NCBI GenBank assembly: GCA_900544725.1
Contig: UQWK01000030.1
Span: 1-24,127 of the forward strand
Direction: 5' to 3'
DNA from: an uncultured Collinsella sp.
GTDB lineage: Bacteria; Actinomycetota; Coriobacteriia; Coriobacteriales; Coriobacteriaceae
Length of the DNA stretch: 24,127 nucleotides
Part shown: one piece after another, positions 1 to 9,928 of the stretch
Layout: every line of letters starts with the position of its first letter
Numbering within the stretch: the first letter of the stretch is position 1
The notes under the pieces: model-generated
The model's database searches: none
What the model was told of the DNA's origin: nothing
Seen by the model: the letters and a program-made list of their open reading frames with translations, nothing else
Program-made: the position numbers and the translations under genes

Positions 1-140
1 TCCGCACATGTGCGGATGAATGTGGGAAGTGTTCGGATGAAGTTGATAATCAAGGCACTCGTGGTGAGGTCGTGAGCTTGTAAAAGGTGTGCGTGCGCTT
101 GCCGTTCGTATCTGCTATCATTCCTAGTCTGTGCGCTCAT
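1..140. other. Leading intergenic stretch with a perfect 16-bp palindrome
   Basis: No gene is visible before the tRNA. Bases 1-16 form a perfect palindrome (TCCGCACA followed by its reverse complement). It has no T-tract after it, so it does not look like a simple terminator. It could be an operator or part of a hairpin cut by the window edge. The rest, up to the tRNA promoter, shows nothing I recognise. Confidence 0.5.
113..121 (+). promoter_or_regulatory. Extended -10 promoter element for tRNA-Leu
   Basis: TGC directly followed by TATCAT (116-121) matches an extended -10 element (TGN-TATAAT). It lies about 20 bases before the mature tRNA 5' end, so transcription would start near 128. No good -35 hexamer is seen at normal spacing, which fits an extended -10 promoter. 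Confidence 0.4.
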
Positions 141-224
141 GCGGGCGTGGCGGAATTGGTAGACGCGCCAGATTTAGGTTCTGGTGGGATTCCCGTGAAG
201 GTTCGAGTCCTTTCGCCCGCACCA
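141..224 (+). tRNA. tRNA-Leu, anticodon UAG
   Basis: The 7-bp acceptor stem pairs GCGGGCG (141-147) with CGCCCGC (214-220), followed by discriminator A and an encoded CCA (222-224). The anticodon stem CCAGA/TCTGG (168-172 and 180-184) encloses the loop TTTAGGT, placing anticodon TAG at 175-177, so it reads CUN leucine codons. The long variable arm (TGGGATTCCCGT region) and the GGTTCGAGTCC T-arm are typical of class II tRNA-Leu. It lies about 90 bases upstream of tig. A long open frame runs through it by chance. Confidence 0.97.
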
Positions 225-260
225 ACGCACCCGCGTCGGCTTATGCCCTCGCGACGCTTG

Positions 261-290
261 TTGCATAAAGGTACCAGCACCTCAGATAAG
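261..290 (+). promoter_or_regulatory. Possible tig promoter
   Basis: TTGCAT (261-266) and GATAAG (285-290) are separated by 18 bases and would start transcription near 297, just ahead of the tig ribosome-binding site at 303-308. The hexamers are imperfect, so this is a candidate only. Read-through from the tRNA promoter is the alternative. Confidence 0.3.
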
Positions 291-314
291 CTGGGCAGTA
301 TGAGGAGGAACGTG

Positions 315-1613
315 TTGAACATCACCGCTTCTGACGTCAAGGACGCCAAGCTCACCGCTACGGTCACCATCCCGGCCGCCGACGTCGACGCCGCGATCAA
401 GAAGGCCTACAAGGACACCGCCAAGAAGTACCGCTTCCCGGGCTTCCGCGCCGGCAAGGCTCCCCGTCCGGTCATCGACTCTGCTCTTGGCGCCGAGGCT
501 ACCCTCGCTCAGGCCACCAACGACCTGATCGCCGCCAACGAGCCCGTCGTCCTCAACGAGCTGGACATCGTCCCCACCAAGAGCGGTGACTACAAGGAGC
601 TCGACCTCGCCAAGGATCACGAGGACTACACCTACACCGTCGAGTTCTCCCTGCGTCCTGCCGCTGCGCTCTCTTCCTTCGACGCCGTCGAGATCGAGAT
701 GCCTCCCGCGGAGGTCACCGAGTCCGAGATCAACAACCAGGTCGAGATGCTCCTCAACTACCGTGCCACCTTCGAGGACGTCGAGGGCCGCGCCGTCGAG
801 GCCGAGGACTACGTTACCGTCGACCTCAAGGCCGTCGAGAACGCCGACAACTTTGCCGCCGAGGGCCGCATGCTCATCGCCGGTAGCGACAGCAACCCCA
901 AGGAGTTCAACGAGGCCCTGATCGGTGCCAACGTTGACGACGTCAAGACCGTCACCTGGACCGACGAGGTCGAGGAGGGCGAGGAGGCCGAGACCCACAC
1001 CGTCGAGGTCACCGTCAAGGGCATCAAGGTCCGCAACACCCCCGAGCTCACCGACGAGCTCGTCAAGTCCGACTTCGGCTTCGACAGCATTGACGCCATG
1101 CGCGACGCCATCAAGATTGAGATCGAACAGGACAAGGCTTCCCGCCTCCCGGCCGAGAAGGAGAACCGTTGCGTCTCCGCTCTCGCCGAGCGTCTGCAGC
1201 TCGACGAGATGGACGCCGACTACGAGCAGTCCGTCTTTGAGGAGCTTGGCCAGAACTTCCTGTCCAACCTCGCTGCTCGTGGCATGACGCTCGACACCTG
1301 GCTGCCCGCTTCCGGTCTGACCATGGAGCAGTTCATCGGCGACCTGCACAAGCAGGCTAACGACGTCGCCCGTGAGTCCCTGGCTCTCGACGCCCTCGCC
1401 CGTGAACTCAAGATCGAGGTCACCGAGGACGACATCAACGCCGAGTTCGAGAAGGCCGGCGTCAAGGACGTCGAGGCTTCCAAGGCCGAGTTCATTGCCG
1501 ATGGCCGCATGCCTGCCGTCCGCGAGTCCATCCGTCGCTCCAAGGCCGTCGACCACCTGGTCGAGAACGCCAAGGTGACCGAGGTCGACGAGACCGCCAA
1601 GGACGTCGAGTAA
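315..1613 (+). CDS. tig: Trigger factor (ribosome-associated chaperone and peptidyl-prolyl isomerase)
   Basis: Trigger factor binds at the ribosomal exit tunnel and shields nascent chains. The ribosome-docking signature GFRAGKAP is at residues 43-50 of the N-terminal domain. An FKBP-type isomerase domain follows in the middle (about residues 150-240), then a long acidic, helical C-terminal chaperone domain. I chose TTG at 315 because AGGAGG (303-308) lies six bases upstream and the protein is then 432 aa, the same as E. coli Tig. GTG at 312 is the alternative (only three bases from the SD). ATG at 300 lies upstream of the SD and is unlikely. The open frame extends back through the tRNA, but that part is not coding. 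It precedes clpP and clpX, the common arrangement that groups folding and proteolysis. Confidence 0.95.
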   Translation: MNITASDVKDAKLTATVTIPAADVDAAIKKAYKDTAKKYRFPGFRAGKAPRPVIDSALGAEATLAQATNDLIAANEPVVLNELDIVPTKSGDYKELDLAKDHEDYTYTVEFSLRPAAALSSFDAVEIEMPPAEVTESEINNQVEMLLNYRATFEDVEGRAVEAEDYVTVDLKAVENADNFAAEGRMLIAGSDSNPKEFNEALIGANVDDVKTVTWTDEVEEGEEAETHTVEVTVKGIKVRNTPELTDELVKSDFGFDSIDAMRDAIKIEIEQDKASRLPAEKENRCVSALAERLQLDEMDADYEQSVFEELGQNFLSNLAARGMTLDTWLPASGLTMEQFIGDLHKQANDVARESLALDALARELKIEVTEDDINAEFEKAGVKDVEASKAEFIADGRMPAVRESIRRSKAVDHLVENAKVTEVDETAKDVE

Positions 1614-1689
1614 TTCTCGCCACCTTTTCCGCGAGCGCATGGATGCGCCCGTGATGGGGTAAAGTTATAAGCCGGTTATCCGGTTGCTT

Positions 1690-1736
1690 CGTACGGTGCC
1701 AGCCAATGCATAGCATGCGGGCACCGTACGTTTGTC
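1690..1736 (+). terminator. Stem-loop between tig and clpP, possible terminator or attenuator
   Basis: CGTACGGTGCC (1690-1700) pairs perfectly with GGCACCGTACG (1720-1730), an 11-bp stem. The loop contains a further GCAT/ATGC pairing. It is followed by TTTGTCT, a weak T-tract, so it may terminate tig only partly or act in the clpP leader. It ends about 45 bases before the clpP start. Confidence 0.5.
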
Positions 1737-1775
1737 TAGAACCACTATTGGTCCGTAAGAGAAATGGAGATGCGT

Positions 1776-2396
1776 ATGATCGCTAAGTTCGATTCCGCCC
1801 TCGTGCCATACGTTATCGAGCAGACACCGCGCGGCGAGCGCAGCTACGATATCTATTCGCGCCTGCTCAACGACCGCATCATCTTCTTGGGCGAGGAGAT
1901 CAACTCCGTCAGCGCCAACCTGGTCGTTGCCCAGCTGCTGCATCTTGAGAGTCAGGATGCCGAGAAGGATATCTCGCTCTACATCAATTCGCCCGGCGGC
2001 GAGGTCTACTCCGGCCTGGCGATTCTGGACACCATGAACTTCATTAAGCCGCAGGTTTCCACCATTTGCGTCGGTATGGCTGCGTCCATGGCCGCCGTGC
2101 TGCTTTCGGCCGGCGCCAAGGGCAAGCGCTTCTGCCTGCCGCACTCCAAGGTCATGATTCACCAGCCCAGCGGCGGTGCCCAGGGCCAGCAGACCGAAAT
2201 CGAGATCGTGGCCGAGGAGATCAAGAAGACCCGCCGCGAGCTCAACCAGATCCTGTCCGATGCCTCGGGCCAGCCCATCGAGAAGGTCCAGGCCGATACC
2301 GAGCGCGACAATTACCTGACCGCTGCCGAGGCCCTCGACTACGGCCTGATCGACCGTATCGTCACCTCGCGCGATCTTGCCGCGAAGGACGCCTAG
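1776..2396 (+). CDS. clpP: ATP-dependent Clp protease, proteolytic subunit ClpP
   Basis: ClpP is the serine peptidase that forms a double heptameric chamber and degrades substrates fed by ClpX or ClpC. The catalytic triad is visible: Ser104 in GMAASMAA, His129 in MIHQP and Asp178 in ERDNYL, numbered from the chosen start. The N-terminal VIEQTPRGERSYDIYSRLL segment is characteristic of the family. Three in-frame ATGs exist (1764, 1770, 1776). I chose 1776 because GGAG (1766-1769) lies six bases upstream, giving 206 aa, the normal size. One base separates its stop from the clpX ATG, so the two are surely co-transcribed and probably translationally coupled. The start at 1764 would add only four residues. 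Confidence 0.97.
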   Translation: MIAKFDSALVPYVIEQTPRGERSYDIYSRLLNDRIIFLGEEINSVSANLVVAQLLHLESQDAEKDISLYINSPGGEVYSGLAILDTMNFIKPQVSTICVGMAASMAAVLLSAGAKGKRFCLPHSKVMIHQPSGGAQGQQTEIEIVAEEIKKTRRELNQILSDASGQPIEKVQADTERDNYLTAAEALDYGLIDRIVTSRDLAAKDA

Positions 2397-2397
2397 G

Positions 2398-3810
2398 ATG
2401 GCCGGTAACATGCAGGACAACTTTGACGAGAACGGCAACCCCATCCGCTGCTCCTTCTGCGGAAAAGAGCAGGGTCAGGTTCGCCGCCTTGTTAAGGGTC
2501 CGACCAACATCTTTATCTGCGACGAATGCGTCGCCGCCTGCTCCGAGATCCTTGAGGAGTCGCTGGCTTCGGACTTTATGGACGCCGCCCGCAACGGCAA
2601 TCTCCCGGGTTTCCTCAACGACCACGGCCAGGCTGCGTCCCAGCCCGCCGTTGACCCCGAGGCCGAGGGTTTTGAGCTCGAGGACGACCGTCAGGTCATC
2701 ACACACGTGCCGACGCCGCACGAGATTTATGACGAGCTTTCGGCCTATGTTATGGGTCAGGAGGACGCCAAGCGCGCCATGTCGGTGGCCGTGTACAACC
2801 ACTACCGTCGCGTGATCGAGGGCGGTGCCGCGGTGTCTGCCTTTGACGAGGCCTCGGGCATGGGCGCCCAGTTTGACGACGATATGGACGAGGTGGAGCT
2901 CGCCAAGTCCAATATACTGCTGCTCGGCCCCACCGGTACCGGCAAGACGCTGCTGGCCCAGACGCTCGCGCGCATCCTTGAGGTGCCGTTTGCCATCGCC
3001 GACGCCACCGCGCTCACCGAGGCTGGCTACGTTGGCGAGGACGTTGAGAACATCCTGCTCAAGCTCCTCAACGCTGCCGATGGCGACATTGAGCGCGCGC
3101 AGGTGGGCATCATCTACGTGGACGAGATCGACAAGATCGCCCGCAAGGCAGAGAACCTCTCCATCACCCGTGATGTTTCGGGCGAGGGCGTTCAGCAGGC
3201 ACTGCTCAAGATTCTTGAGGGCACGGTGGCCAGCGTTCCGCCCACCGGCGGCCGCAAGCATCCCCAGCAGGAGCTGCTGCAGATCGACACGACCAACATC
3301 CTGTTCATCTGCGGCGGTGCCTTTGTGGGTCTGGACAAGATCATCGCCGACCGCGTGGGCAACAAGGGCGTGGGCTTTAACTCCGAGATCGCCGGCCCCA
3401 CCTCGGTCGACGAGAACGATCTGCTGCGTCAGGTCCTCCCGCAGGACCTCAACGCCTTTGGTATGATCCCCGAGTTTGTGGGACGTACGCCCGTCGTCAC
3501 CCAGACGCAGGCGCTCGATGAGGACGACCTGGTGTCGATTCTGACCGAGCCCAAGAACGCCGTGGTGCGCCAGTACCGCAAGATGTTCCAGCTCGAGGAC
3601 GTTGAGCTTGAGTTTGAGGACGCGGCGCTGCACGAGATCGCCCGCATGGCACTTGCCCGCAAGACCGGCGCCCGCGGCCTGCGTGCCATCTGCGAGGACG
3701 TGCTGCAGCAGACGATGTTCGATCTCCCCAGCGAGGAGGGCGTTGCCAAGGTCGTCGTAACCGAAGCCGCCGTCAAGGGCGAAGAACAGCCCCAGCGCAT
3801 CTACGGCTAG
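2398..3810 (+). CDS. clpX: ClpX, ATP-binding specificity subunit of Clp protease
   Basis: ClpX is an AAA+ unfoldase that recognises tagged proteins and threads them into ClpP. The N-terminal C4 zinc domain is complete (C18, C21, C41, C44). Also visible are Walker A GPTGTGKT (177-184), Walker B IIYVDEID (238-245), the pore loop GYVG (210-213), the RKH loop (286-288) and sensor 2 GARG (424-427). The segment GVGF near 324-327 sits where the ClpP-docking IGF loop is expected. The length is 470 aa, somewhat long because of an acidic linker between the zinc and AAA+ domains and a small insert near 142-166. The start at 2398 has GAAGGA eight bases upstream. A strong terminator follows directly. Confidence 0.97.
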   Translation: MAGNMQDNFDENGNPIRCSFCGKEQGQVRRLVKGPTNIFICDECVAACSEILEESLASDFMDAARNGNLPGFLNDHGQAASQPAVDPEAEGFELEDDRQVITHVPTPHEIYDELSAYVMGQEDAKRAMSVAVYNHYRRVIEGGAAVSAFDEASGMGAQFDDDMDEVELAKSNILLLGPTGTGKTLLAQTLARILEVPFAIADATALTEAGYVGEDVENILLKLLNAADGDIERAQVGIIYVDEIDKIARKAENLSITRDVSGEGVQQALLKILEGTVASVPPTGGRKHPQQELLQIDTTNILFICGGAFVGLDKIIADRVGNKGVGFNSEIAGPTSVDENDLLRQVLPQDLNAFGMIPEFVGRTPVVTQTQALDEDDLVSILTEPKNAVVRQYRKMFQLEDVELEFEDAALHEIARMALARKTGARGLRAICEDVLQQTMFDLPSEEGVAKVVVTEAAVKGEEQPQRIYG

Positions 3811-3831
3811 ACCAGCCTAAAACGTGTTTGC

Positions 3832-3870
3832 AAATAGCCTCCGACCACCCGCGGTCGGAGGCTATTTTAT
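3832..3870 (+). terminator. Rho-independent terminator after clpX
   Basis: A perfect 15-bp stem (3832-3846 with 3853-3867) has a six-base loop ACCCGC and ends in TTTTATAT. It lies 21 bases after the clpX stop and separates the clp group from valS. Confidence 0.93.
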
Positions 3871-3911
3871 ATATACGCAATAACCCCAACTACCTGTGTT
3901 ATTCTGTGTGT

Positions 3912-3940
3912 TTGTTTAAGCCTCAGCGAAGTCATATCAG
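3912..3940 (+). promoter_or_regulatory. Candidate valS promoter
   Basis: TTGTTT (3912-3917) and TATCAG (3935-3940) are 17 bases apart. Transcription would begin near 3947, giving a 75-base leader that contains the large hairpin below. The match to consensus is moderate, but valS must have its own promoter because the clpX terminator is strong. Confidence 0.4.
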
Positions 3941-3961
3941 ACTGAAGTAATCGATACCTAA

Positions 3962-4001
3962 GGGGAGGAATGCAGGCCCTGGCGGGCCTACATTCCTCCC
4001 C
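3962..4001 (+). promoter_or_regulatory. Large leader hairpin upstream of valS
   Basis: GGGGAGGAATG-C-AGGCCC (3962-3979) pairs with 3984-4001 over 18 positions with one C/A mismatch, closing a four-base loop TGGC. It is very stable, has no T-tract and ends nine bases before the valS SD (GGGAG, 4011-4015). The left arm itself contains an SD-like GGGGAGGA. Its position suggests control of valS translation or transcript stability. I do not see a full T-box. Confidence 0.7.
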
Positions 4002-4021
4002 GGCGGGACAGGGAGAGATAT

Positions 4022-6718
<2,697 letters not shown>

Positions 6719-6737
6719 GTCTTACTGAGGGGCGCGT

Positions 6738-6838
6738 CCCGACGCTTTGCTCTCCGCTGCGGACAGTCCTGCGCAAGACGGACAGCACATTAAGTGCTGT
6801 CCTTTGCGTGCGGAACTTGCGGCGAGCAAAGCGTCGGG
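6738..6838. repeat. Nested inverted repeat between valS and folC
   Basis: The outer arms CCCGACGCTTTGCTC (6738-6752) and its exact complement (6824-6838) are 15 bp each. Inside them a perfect hairpin GGACAGCAC/GTGCTGTCC (6780-6788 and 6794-6802) has loop ATTAA. Weaker pairings (CCGC/GCGG, CGCAA/TTGCG) connect the two, so the whole 101 bases can fold into one long interrupted stem. Only TTT follows the inner hairpin. It may terminate valS or encode a structured RNA. Confidence 0.75.
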
Positions 6839-6995
6839 CCGCTCCTAGTGCGGTTACGTGGCGTCCGCTGTCTGCCTGATAGGGCCACATGGCTGATGCC
6901 TTGATTCTGCCGCAAGCGGGTAGTGGCTGATATTTTGAATGGGAGGGGCTCGTTGTTTTGATGGGCCTCTTTTTATGTTATTGGAGACTTTGGTT

Positions 6996-8339
6996 ATGCC
7001 TAAGCGTTCTGGCTTGTATACCGTTCCTTTTGAGTTTGATTTGCTTTCGTTTGGTGAGGCTGTGGGACTTGCTGCTGATACGGGGCGGATTTCTGGGGAT
7101 GCTGGGCCTCTGCTTGAGACGGTTGTCAATATGCTCGATGAGCTGGGACGTCCGGACGAGTATTTCGATTGCATTCAGGTTGCCGGTACCAATGGCAAGA
7201 CTTCGACCACGCGTTTTTCGGCTGCCATCCTTCGTGGTGAGGGGTTAAAGACCGCACTGTATACGTCTCCGCAGTTGGTGCGCTATCCCGAGCGCATGGA
7301 GGTTGACGGGCACGTTGTGAGCGACGAGGCCTTTTCCCGTGGCGTTTCTGCCGCCGTCGAGGCGGGGCATCGCGTGAATGCTCGTCGTGTGGCGGCGGGG
7401 GAGCGCGCCTATACCATCACGCCGTTTGACCTGCTGACGGCTGCCGCACTGGTGGTGTTTGCCGAGGTCGCGGTGGATGTTGCCGTGCTCGAGGTCGGCA
7501 TGGGCGGGCGCTGGGACGCTACGAGTGCGACCGACCCCGTCGCCGTTGCCATTACGGGTATCGGCCTCGACCACACGCGCGTTTTGGGCGACACGCTTGA
7601 AGCCATTGCGGGTGAGAAGGCCGCGGTCATTAAGTCCGGGCGCCTGGTTGTGCTGGGCGAGGGCACGCATGAGCCGAGCGTTCAGCGCGTGATGGATGCC
7701 CGTTGCCGCGAGTGCGGTGTGGTGCCGCTGGTGGTGAACCATGCCACGACCAAGGTGCCGGAGCACGTGGGCGATACGGTTGAGTTTAGCTGCACCACGC
7801 CGCGTGCGATCTATACGTCGAGCATGGTCAAGCCGGCCTATCAGCCGCAGAATGCCGCGTGCGCGATTATGCTGTGCGAGGGCTATCTGGGCCGCGAGCT
7901 CGACCATGACAAGCTCGATGCGGCGCTTATGGGCTGTCCCACGCCGGGCCGTTTTGACGTGCTGGGAACCAATCCGCTCAAGCTGATTGACGCCTGTCAT
8001 AATCCTCAGAGCTGCGAGAACTTTGTGAGCGCGCTGGACGAGATCGACCCGTGCGTGGAGAATCGCCCCACGTTGCTGTGCGCCGCGCTGGCCGACAAGG
8101 ATGTGGCAGGTATCGTCGATGTGTTGATCCCGGCCTTCCCGCGTGTAGTCGTAACGCAGACCGATTCCGATCGCGCCCTGCCGGCAGAGGAACTCGCTGC
8201 CCTTGTTGATGCCGACAAGCTCGCGGGCGTGTACCCCAGCGTATCCGAGGCTCTCGCAGCTTTCGAAGCCGTGGACGAGCCTTTCGTAGCAGCAGGCACC
8301 ATCACCCTAGCCGGCGAAGTGGCAGGTCTGCTCCGCTAG
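6996..8339 (+). CDS. folC: Folylpolyglutamate synthetase, FolC/Mur-ligase family
   Basis: This cytoplasmic ATP-dependent ligase adds glutamate to folates (and in some bacteria to dihydropteroate). It has the Mur-ligase P-loop VAGTNGKTST (residues 62-71), the LEVGMGGRWDATS segment that serves metal and substrate binding, GLDHTRVLG, and GRFDVLG...DACHNP at the start of the C-terminal domain. The last motif is usually D-G-A-H-N-P in the family and here reads D-A-C-H-N-P. I chose ATG 6996 because GGAG (6983-6986) is nine bases upstream and the protein is then 447 aa. ATG 6939 and 6975 would add an unlikely N-terminus. No folP or folK lies next to it. Confidence 0.92.
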   Translation: MPKRSGLYTVPFEFDLLSFGEAVGLAADTGRISGDAGPLLETVVNMLDELGRPDEYFDCIQVAGTNGKTSTTRFSAAILRGEGLKTALYTSPQLVRYPERMEVDGHVVSDEAFSRGVSAAVEAGHRVNARRVAAGERAYTITPFDLLTAAALVVFAEVAVDVAVLEVGMGGRWDATSATDPVAVAITGIGLDHTRVLGDTLEAIAGEKAAVIKSGRLVVLGEGTHEPSVQRVMDARCRECGVVPLVVNHATTKVPEHVGDTVEFSCTTPRAIYTSSMVKPAYQPQNAACAIMLCEGYLGRELDHDKLDAALMGCPTPGRFDVLGTNPLKLIDACHNPQSCENFVSALDEIDPCVENRPTLLCAALADKDVAGIVDVLIPAFPRVVVTQTDSDRALPAEELAALVDADKLAGVYPSVSEALAAFEAVDEPFVAAGTITLAGEVAGLLR

Positions 8340-8382
8340 AGCCCTTCCGCAGGGTAGCTGGTTGACCTGCTCGCCATGAAAT

Positions 8383-8521
8383 GGGCCTATCTACTACGTT
8401 TGACTGGTTACCCCCGACCACGTCGAGAATTGCGAAATCAAAACCGCAGGTAGATGGCTTGCCAGTTTTGCGAAAAGGCGGGTGTGGTCGACCAATGCGG
8501 GTTAAACGTAGTAGATAGCCT
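8383..8521 (+). repeat. Structured intergenic repeat E, copy 1
   Basis: The outer arms CTATCTACTACGTTT (8387-8401) and their exact complement (8504-8518) extend by GGC/GCC with one bulged base. An inner 7-bp stem CGACCAC/GTGGTCG (8415-8421 and 8484-8490) follows. The centre carries ACCGCAGGTAGATGGCTT (8443-8460), which recurs in copy 2 at the same distance from the left arm. The central GTAGATGGC can also pair with the left arm GCCTATCTAC apart from one base, so two folds are possible. Confidence 0.8.
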
Positions 8522-8573
8522 GCTTTCGTGGCGCATCTCTAGACCGTCAAATTGGTCGACTTGGCCCCATGGT

Positions 8574-8640
8574 AGTTGCGGTGAAATAGTTCCTGGATTA
8601 TGCCTCTGTGGGACAATCTGGGAACTATTCCACCGCAACT
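8574..8640 (+). repeat. Inverted-repeat element F, copy 1
   Basis: Twenty-base arms (8574-8593, beginning AGTTGCGGTG, and 8621-8640) pair with one A/C mismatch around a 27-base loop, with a further GATT/AATC pairing inside. It lies 24 bases beyond the 3' end of the minus-strand peptidase gene, and there is no T-tract. A second copy in opposite orientation is at 10121-10186. Confidence 0.85.
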
Positions 8641-8664
8641 TGGTTTGGGGACTTGGGGACCACG

Positions 8665-9753
8665 CTAGTCTAGGCGGACTGGGTCGTGGGGGTAGGCGTT
8701 GAGGATCTCGACGCCGGACTCGGTGACCAGGGCAAGGTCTTCGATGCGGACGCCGGTGCGGCCGGGGAGGTAGATGCCCGGCTCGATGGAGAACGTCATG
8801 CCCGGCTCTACGACTTGCTCGTTGACAAGCGAAACGTCGCCTGGCTCGTGGTCCTGCAGACCAATCGAGTGTCCCAGACGGTGCGTAAAGTACTGCCCAT
8901 AGCCCGCATCCTCAATCACGTCGCGCGCGGCGCGGTCCAGGTCGCACATGCGCACGCCTGGTGCTATGAGCGCCTCGGCGGCTTCGTTGGCGCGGCGCAC
9001 GATGTCGTAGATGCGCGCCGTCTCCTCGTCCGGCTCGCCCCAAAAGAACGTGCGTGTCATGTCCGAGCAGTAGTTGCGACGACGTCCGCCAATGTCGAAC
9101 AGCGCCACGTCGCCGCGCTTGAGTACGGTGCCGTCGGGCTCGTGATGCGGGTCTCCTGCGTTGGCGCCAAAGCTTACGATGGGCGGAAAGCTAAAGCCCT
9201 CGCAGCCGTGCTTTCGGTACAGACCGAGCATCTGGTCTGCAATTTCGCGCTCCGTCACGCCCTCGTGAACGAGCTTGATGGCGTCGGCCATCACAGCGTC
9301 GTTGGCGGCCGAGGACACGCCCATGAGCTCCTGCTCGGCTTCGTCCTTGTGGGTGCGTGCGGCGGTGACGGCAAAGTCGCCTAGGAAGAACTCGCTCGCG
9401 GCGTGACGATCCATAAGGGGCATCAAAAAGCCGGAGCGCATAACGGTGTCGATGCCGAGAGGCTTGGCAGGATTGACCTCGCGTGCGATGGCGTCGGCCA
9501 CGACGTCGGTATCGGTGTGGTAGGCCACGCGGGCATTGTCGTACTCGGGCAGCTGATGCAGGGCGTTGACCAAGATCACCGGCTCGGCATCGCGCGCGAG
9601 CAGCACGCCACAAAAACGCTCGAACATATCGGCATAAAAACCGGTCAGATAGTAAATCGACCACGGGTCATTTACGAGCAGCTGCGCGCCGGGGTGCTGA
9701 GCCTCGAGCGCATCGAGCACGCGCGCCACACGATGGTCATCGACATGTGCCAT
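8665..9753 (-). CDS. M24-family metallopeptidase, Xaa-Pro dipeptidase/aminopeptidase-like
   Basis: The protein has a creatinase-type N-terminal domain (about 1-130) and a pita-bread M24 domain. All five expected metal ligands are present: D220 (FDIGG), D231 (CSDMTRTFFWG), H295 (HRLGHSIGL), E324 (SIEPGIY) and E338 (VRIEDLALV). This fits a cytosolic two-metal peptidase that cleaves peptides with proline in the second position (PepQ/PepP type). Dipeptidase versus aminopeptidase specificity cannot be decided from the sequence alone. I chose the ATG at 9751-9753 because AAAGGA lies six bases before it; the protein is then 362 aa, and a longer frame adds 13 poorly supported residues. It is flanked on both sides by repeat-rich spacers and is probably transcribed alone. 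Confidence 0.9.
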   Translation of the reverse strand: MAHVDDHRVARVLDALEAQHPGAQLLVNDPWSIYYLTGFYADMFERFCGVLLARDAEPVILVNALHQLPEYDNARVAYHTDTDVVADAIAREVNPAKPLGIDTVMRSGFLMPLMDRHAASEFFLGDFAVTAARTHKDEAEQELMGVSSAANDAVMADAIKLVHEGVTEREIADQMLGLYRKHGCEGFSFPPIVSFGANAGDPHHEPDGTVLKRGDVALFDIGGRRRNYCSDMTRTFFWGEPDEETARIYDIVRRANEAAEALIAPGVRMCDLDRAARDVIEDAGYGQYFTHRLGHSIGLQDHEPGDVSLVNEQVVEPGMTFSIEPGIYLPGRTGVRIEDLALVTESGVEILNAYPHDPVRLD

Positions 9754-9791
9754 GAAACATCCTTTCGCTAGGGTGCCACCATGGTATCCCA

Positions 9792-9821
9792 TGCCTGGCA
9801 GATAGGTGCCTGGCAGATAGG
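9792..9821. repeat. Perfect 15-bp tandem duplication
   Basis: TGCCTGGCAGATAGG occurs twice head to tail (9792-9806 and 9807-9821), about 40 bases upstream of the peptidase start, where regulatory DNA of that gene would lie. It could be replication slippage or a doubled binding site. Confidence 0.85.
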
Positions 9822-9892
9822 GGCGCTCCTTTTATGCCGGTACTTCGGGACACTCCTTGGCATGACCAGCCTAGCAAGCAGTAAAAGTAGTC

Positions 9893-9919
9893 AAAAGAGG
9901 CCCGTCCCAATTGGGCTGG
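9893..9919 (-). repeat. Terminator-like direct repeat, copy A
   Basis: The 27-base sequence beginning AAAAGAGGCCCGTCCC matches 10217-10243 at 23 of 27 positions. Read on the minus strand it is CAGCCCAATTGGGACGGGCC followed by TCTTTT, which resembles a GC stem plus T-tract whose left arm is reduced (GCCC/GGGC). It is probably an eroded terminator. Confidence 0.6.
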
Positions 9920-9928
9920 TTTCAAAAG

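Larger units (their letters stand above)
8340..8664. other. Repeat-bearing spacer between convergent folC and the peptidase gene
   Basis: No coding region or clear T-tract terminator is seen. The spacer holds element E copy 1 (8383-8521), element F copy 1 (8574-8640) and, at 8645-8660, an 8-bp tandem repeat TTGGGGAC x2 just beyond the 3' end of the peptidase gene. Open frames through it read across the hairpins and are not credible genes. Confidence 0.7.

Noticed and set aside
87..314. N-terminal extension of the tig reading frame back through the tRNA
   Set aside because: The frame crosses a complete tRNA-Leu gene and lies upstream of the best SD at 303-308; the open frame is chance.
1614..1775. 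CIRCE or HspR-type operator upstream of clpP
   Set aside because: No TTAGCACTC-type dyad or HAIR-like repeat is present; only the ordinary stem-loop is seen.
3880..4021. T-box riboswitch in front of valS
   Set aside because: The leader is too short for a stem I with specifier loop, and the conserved T-box core is missing; only the TGGC loop is suggestive.
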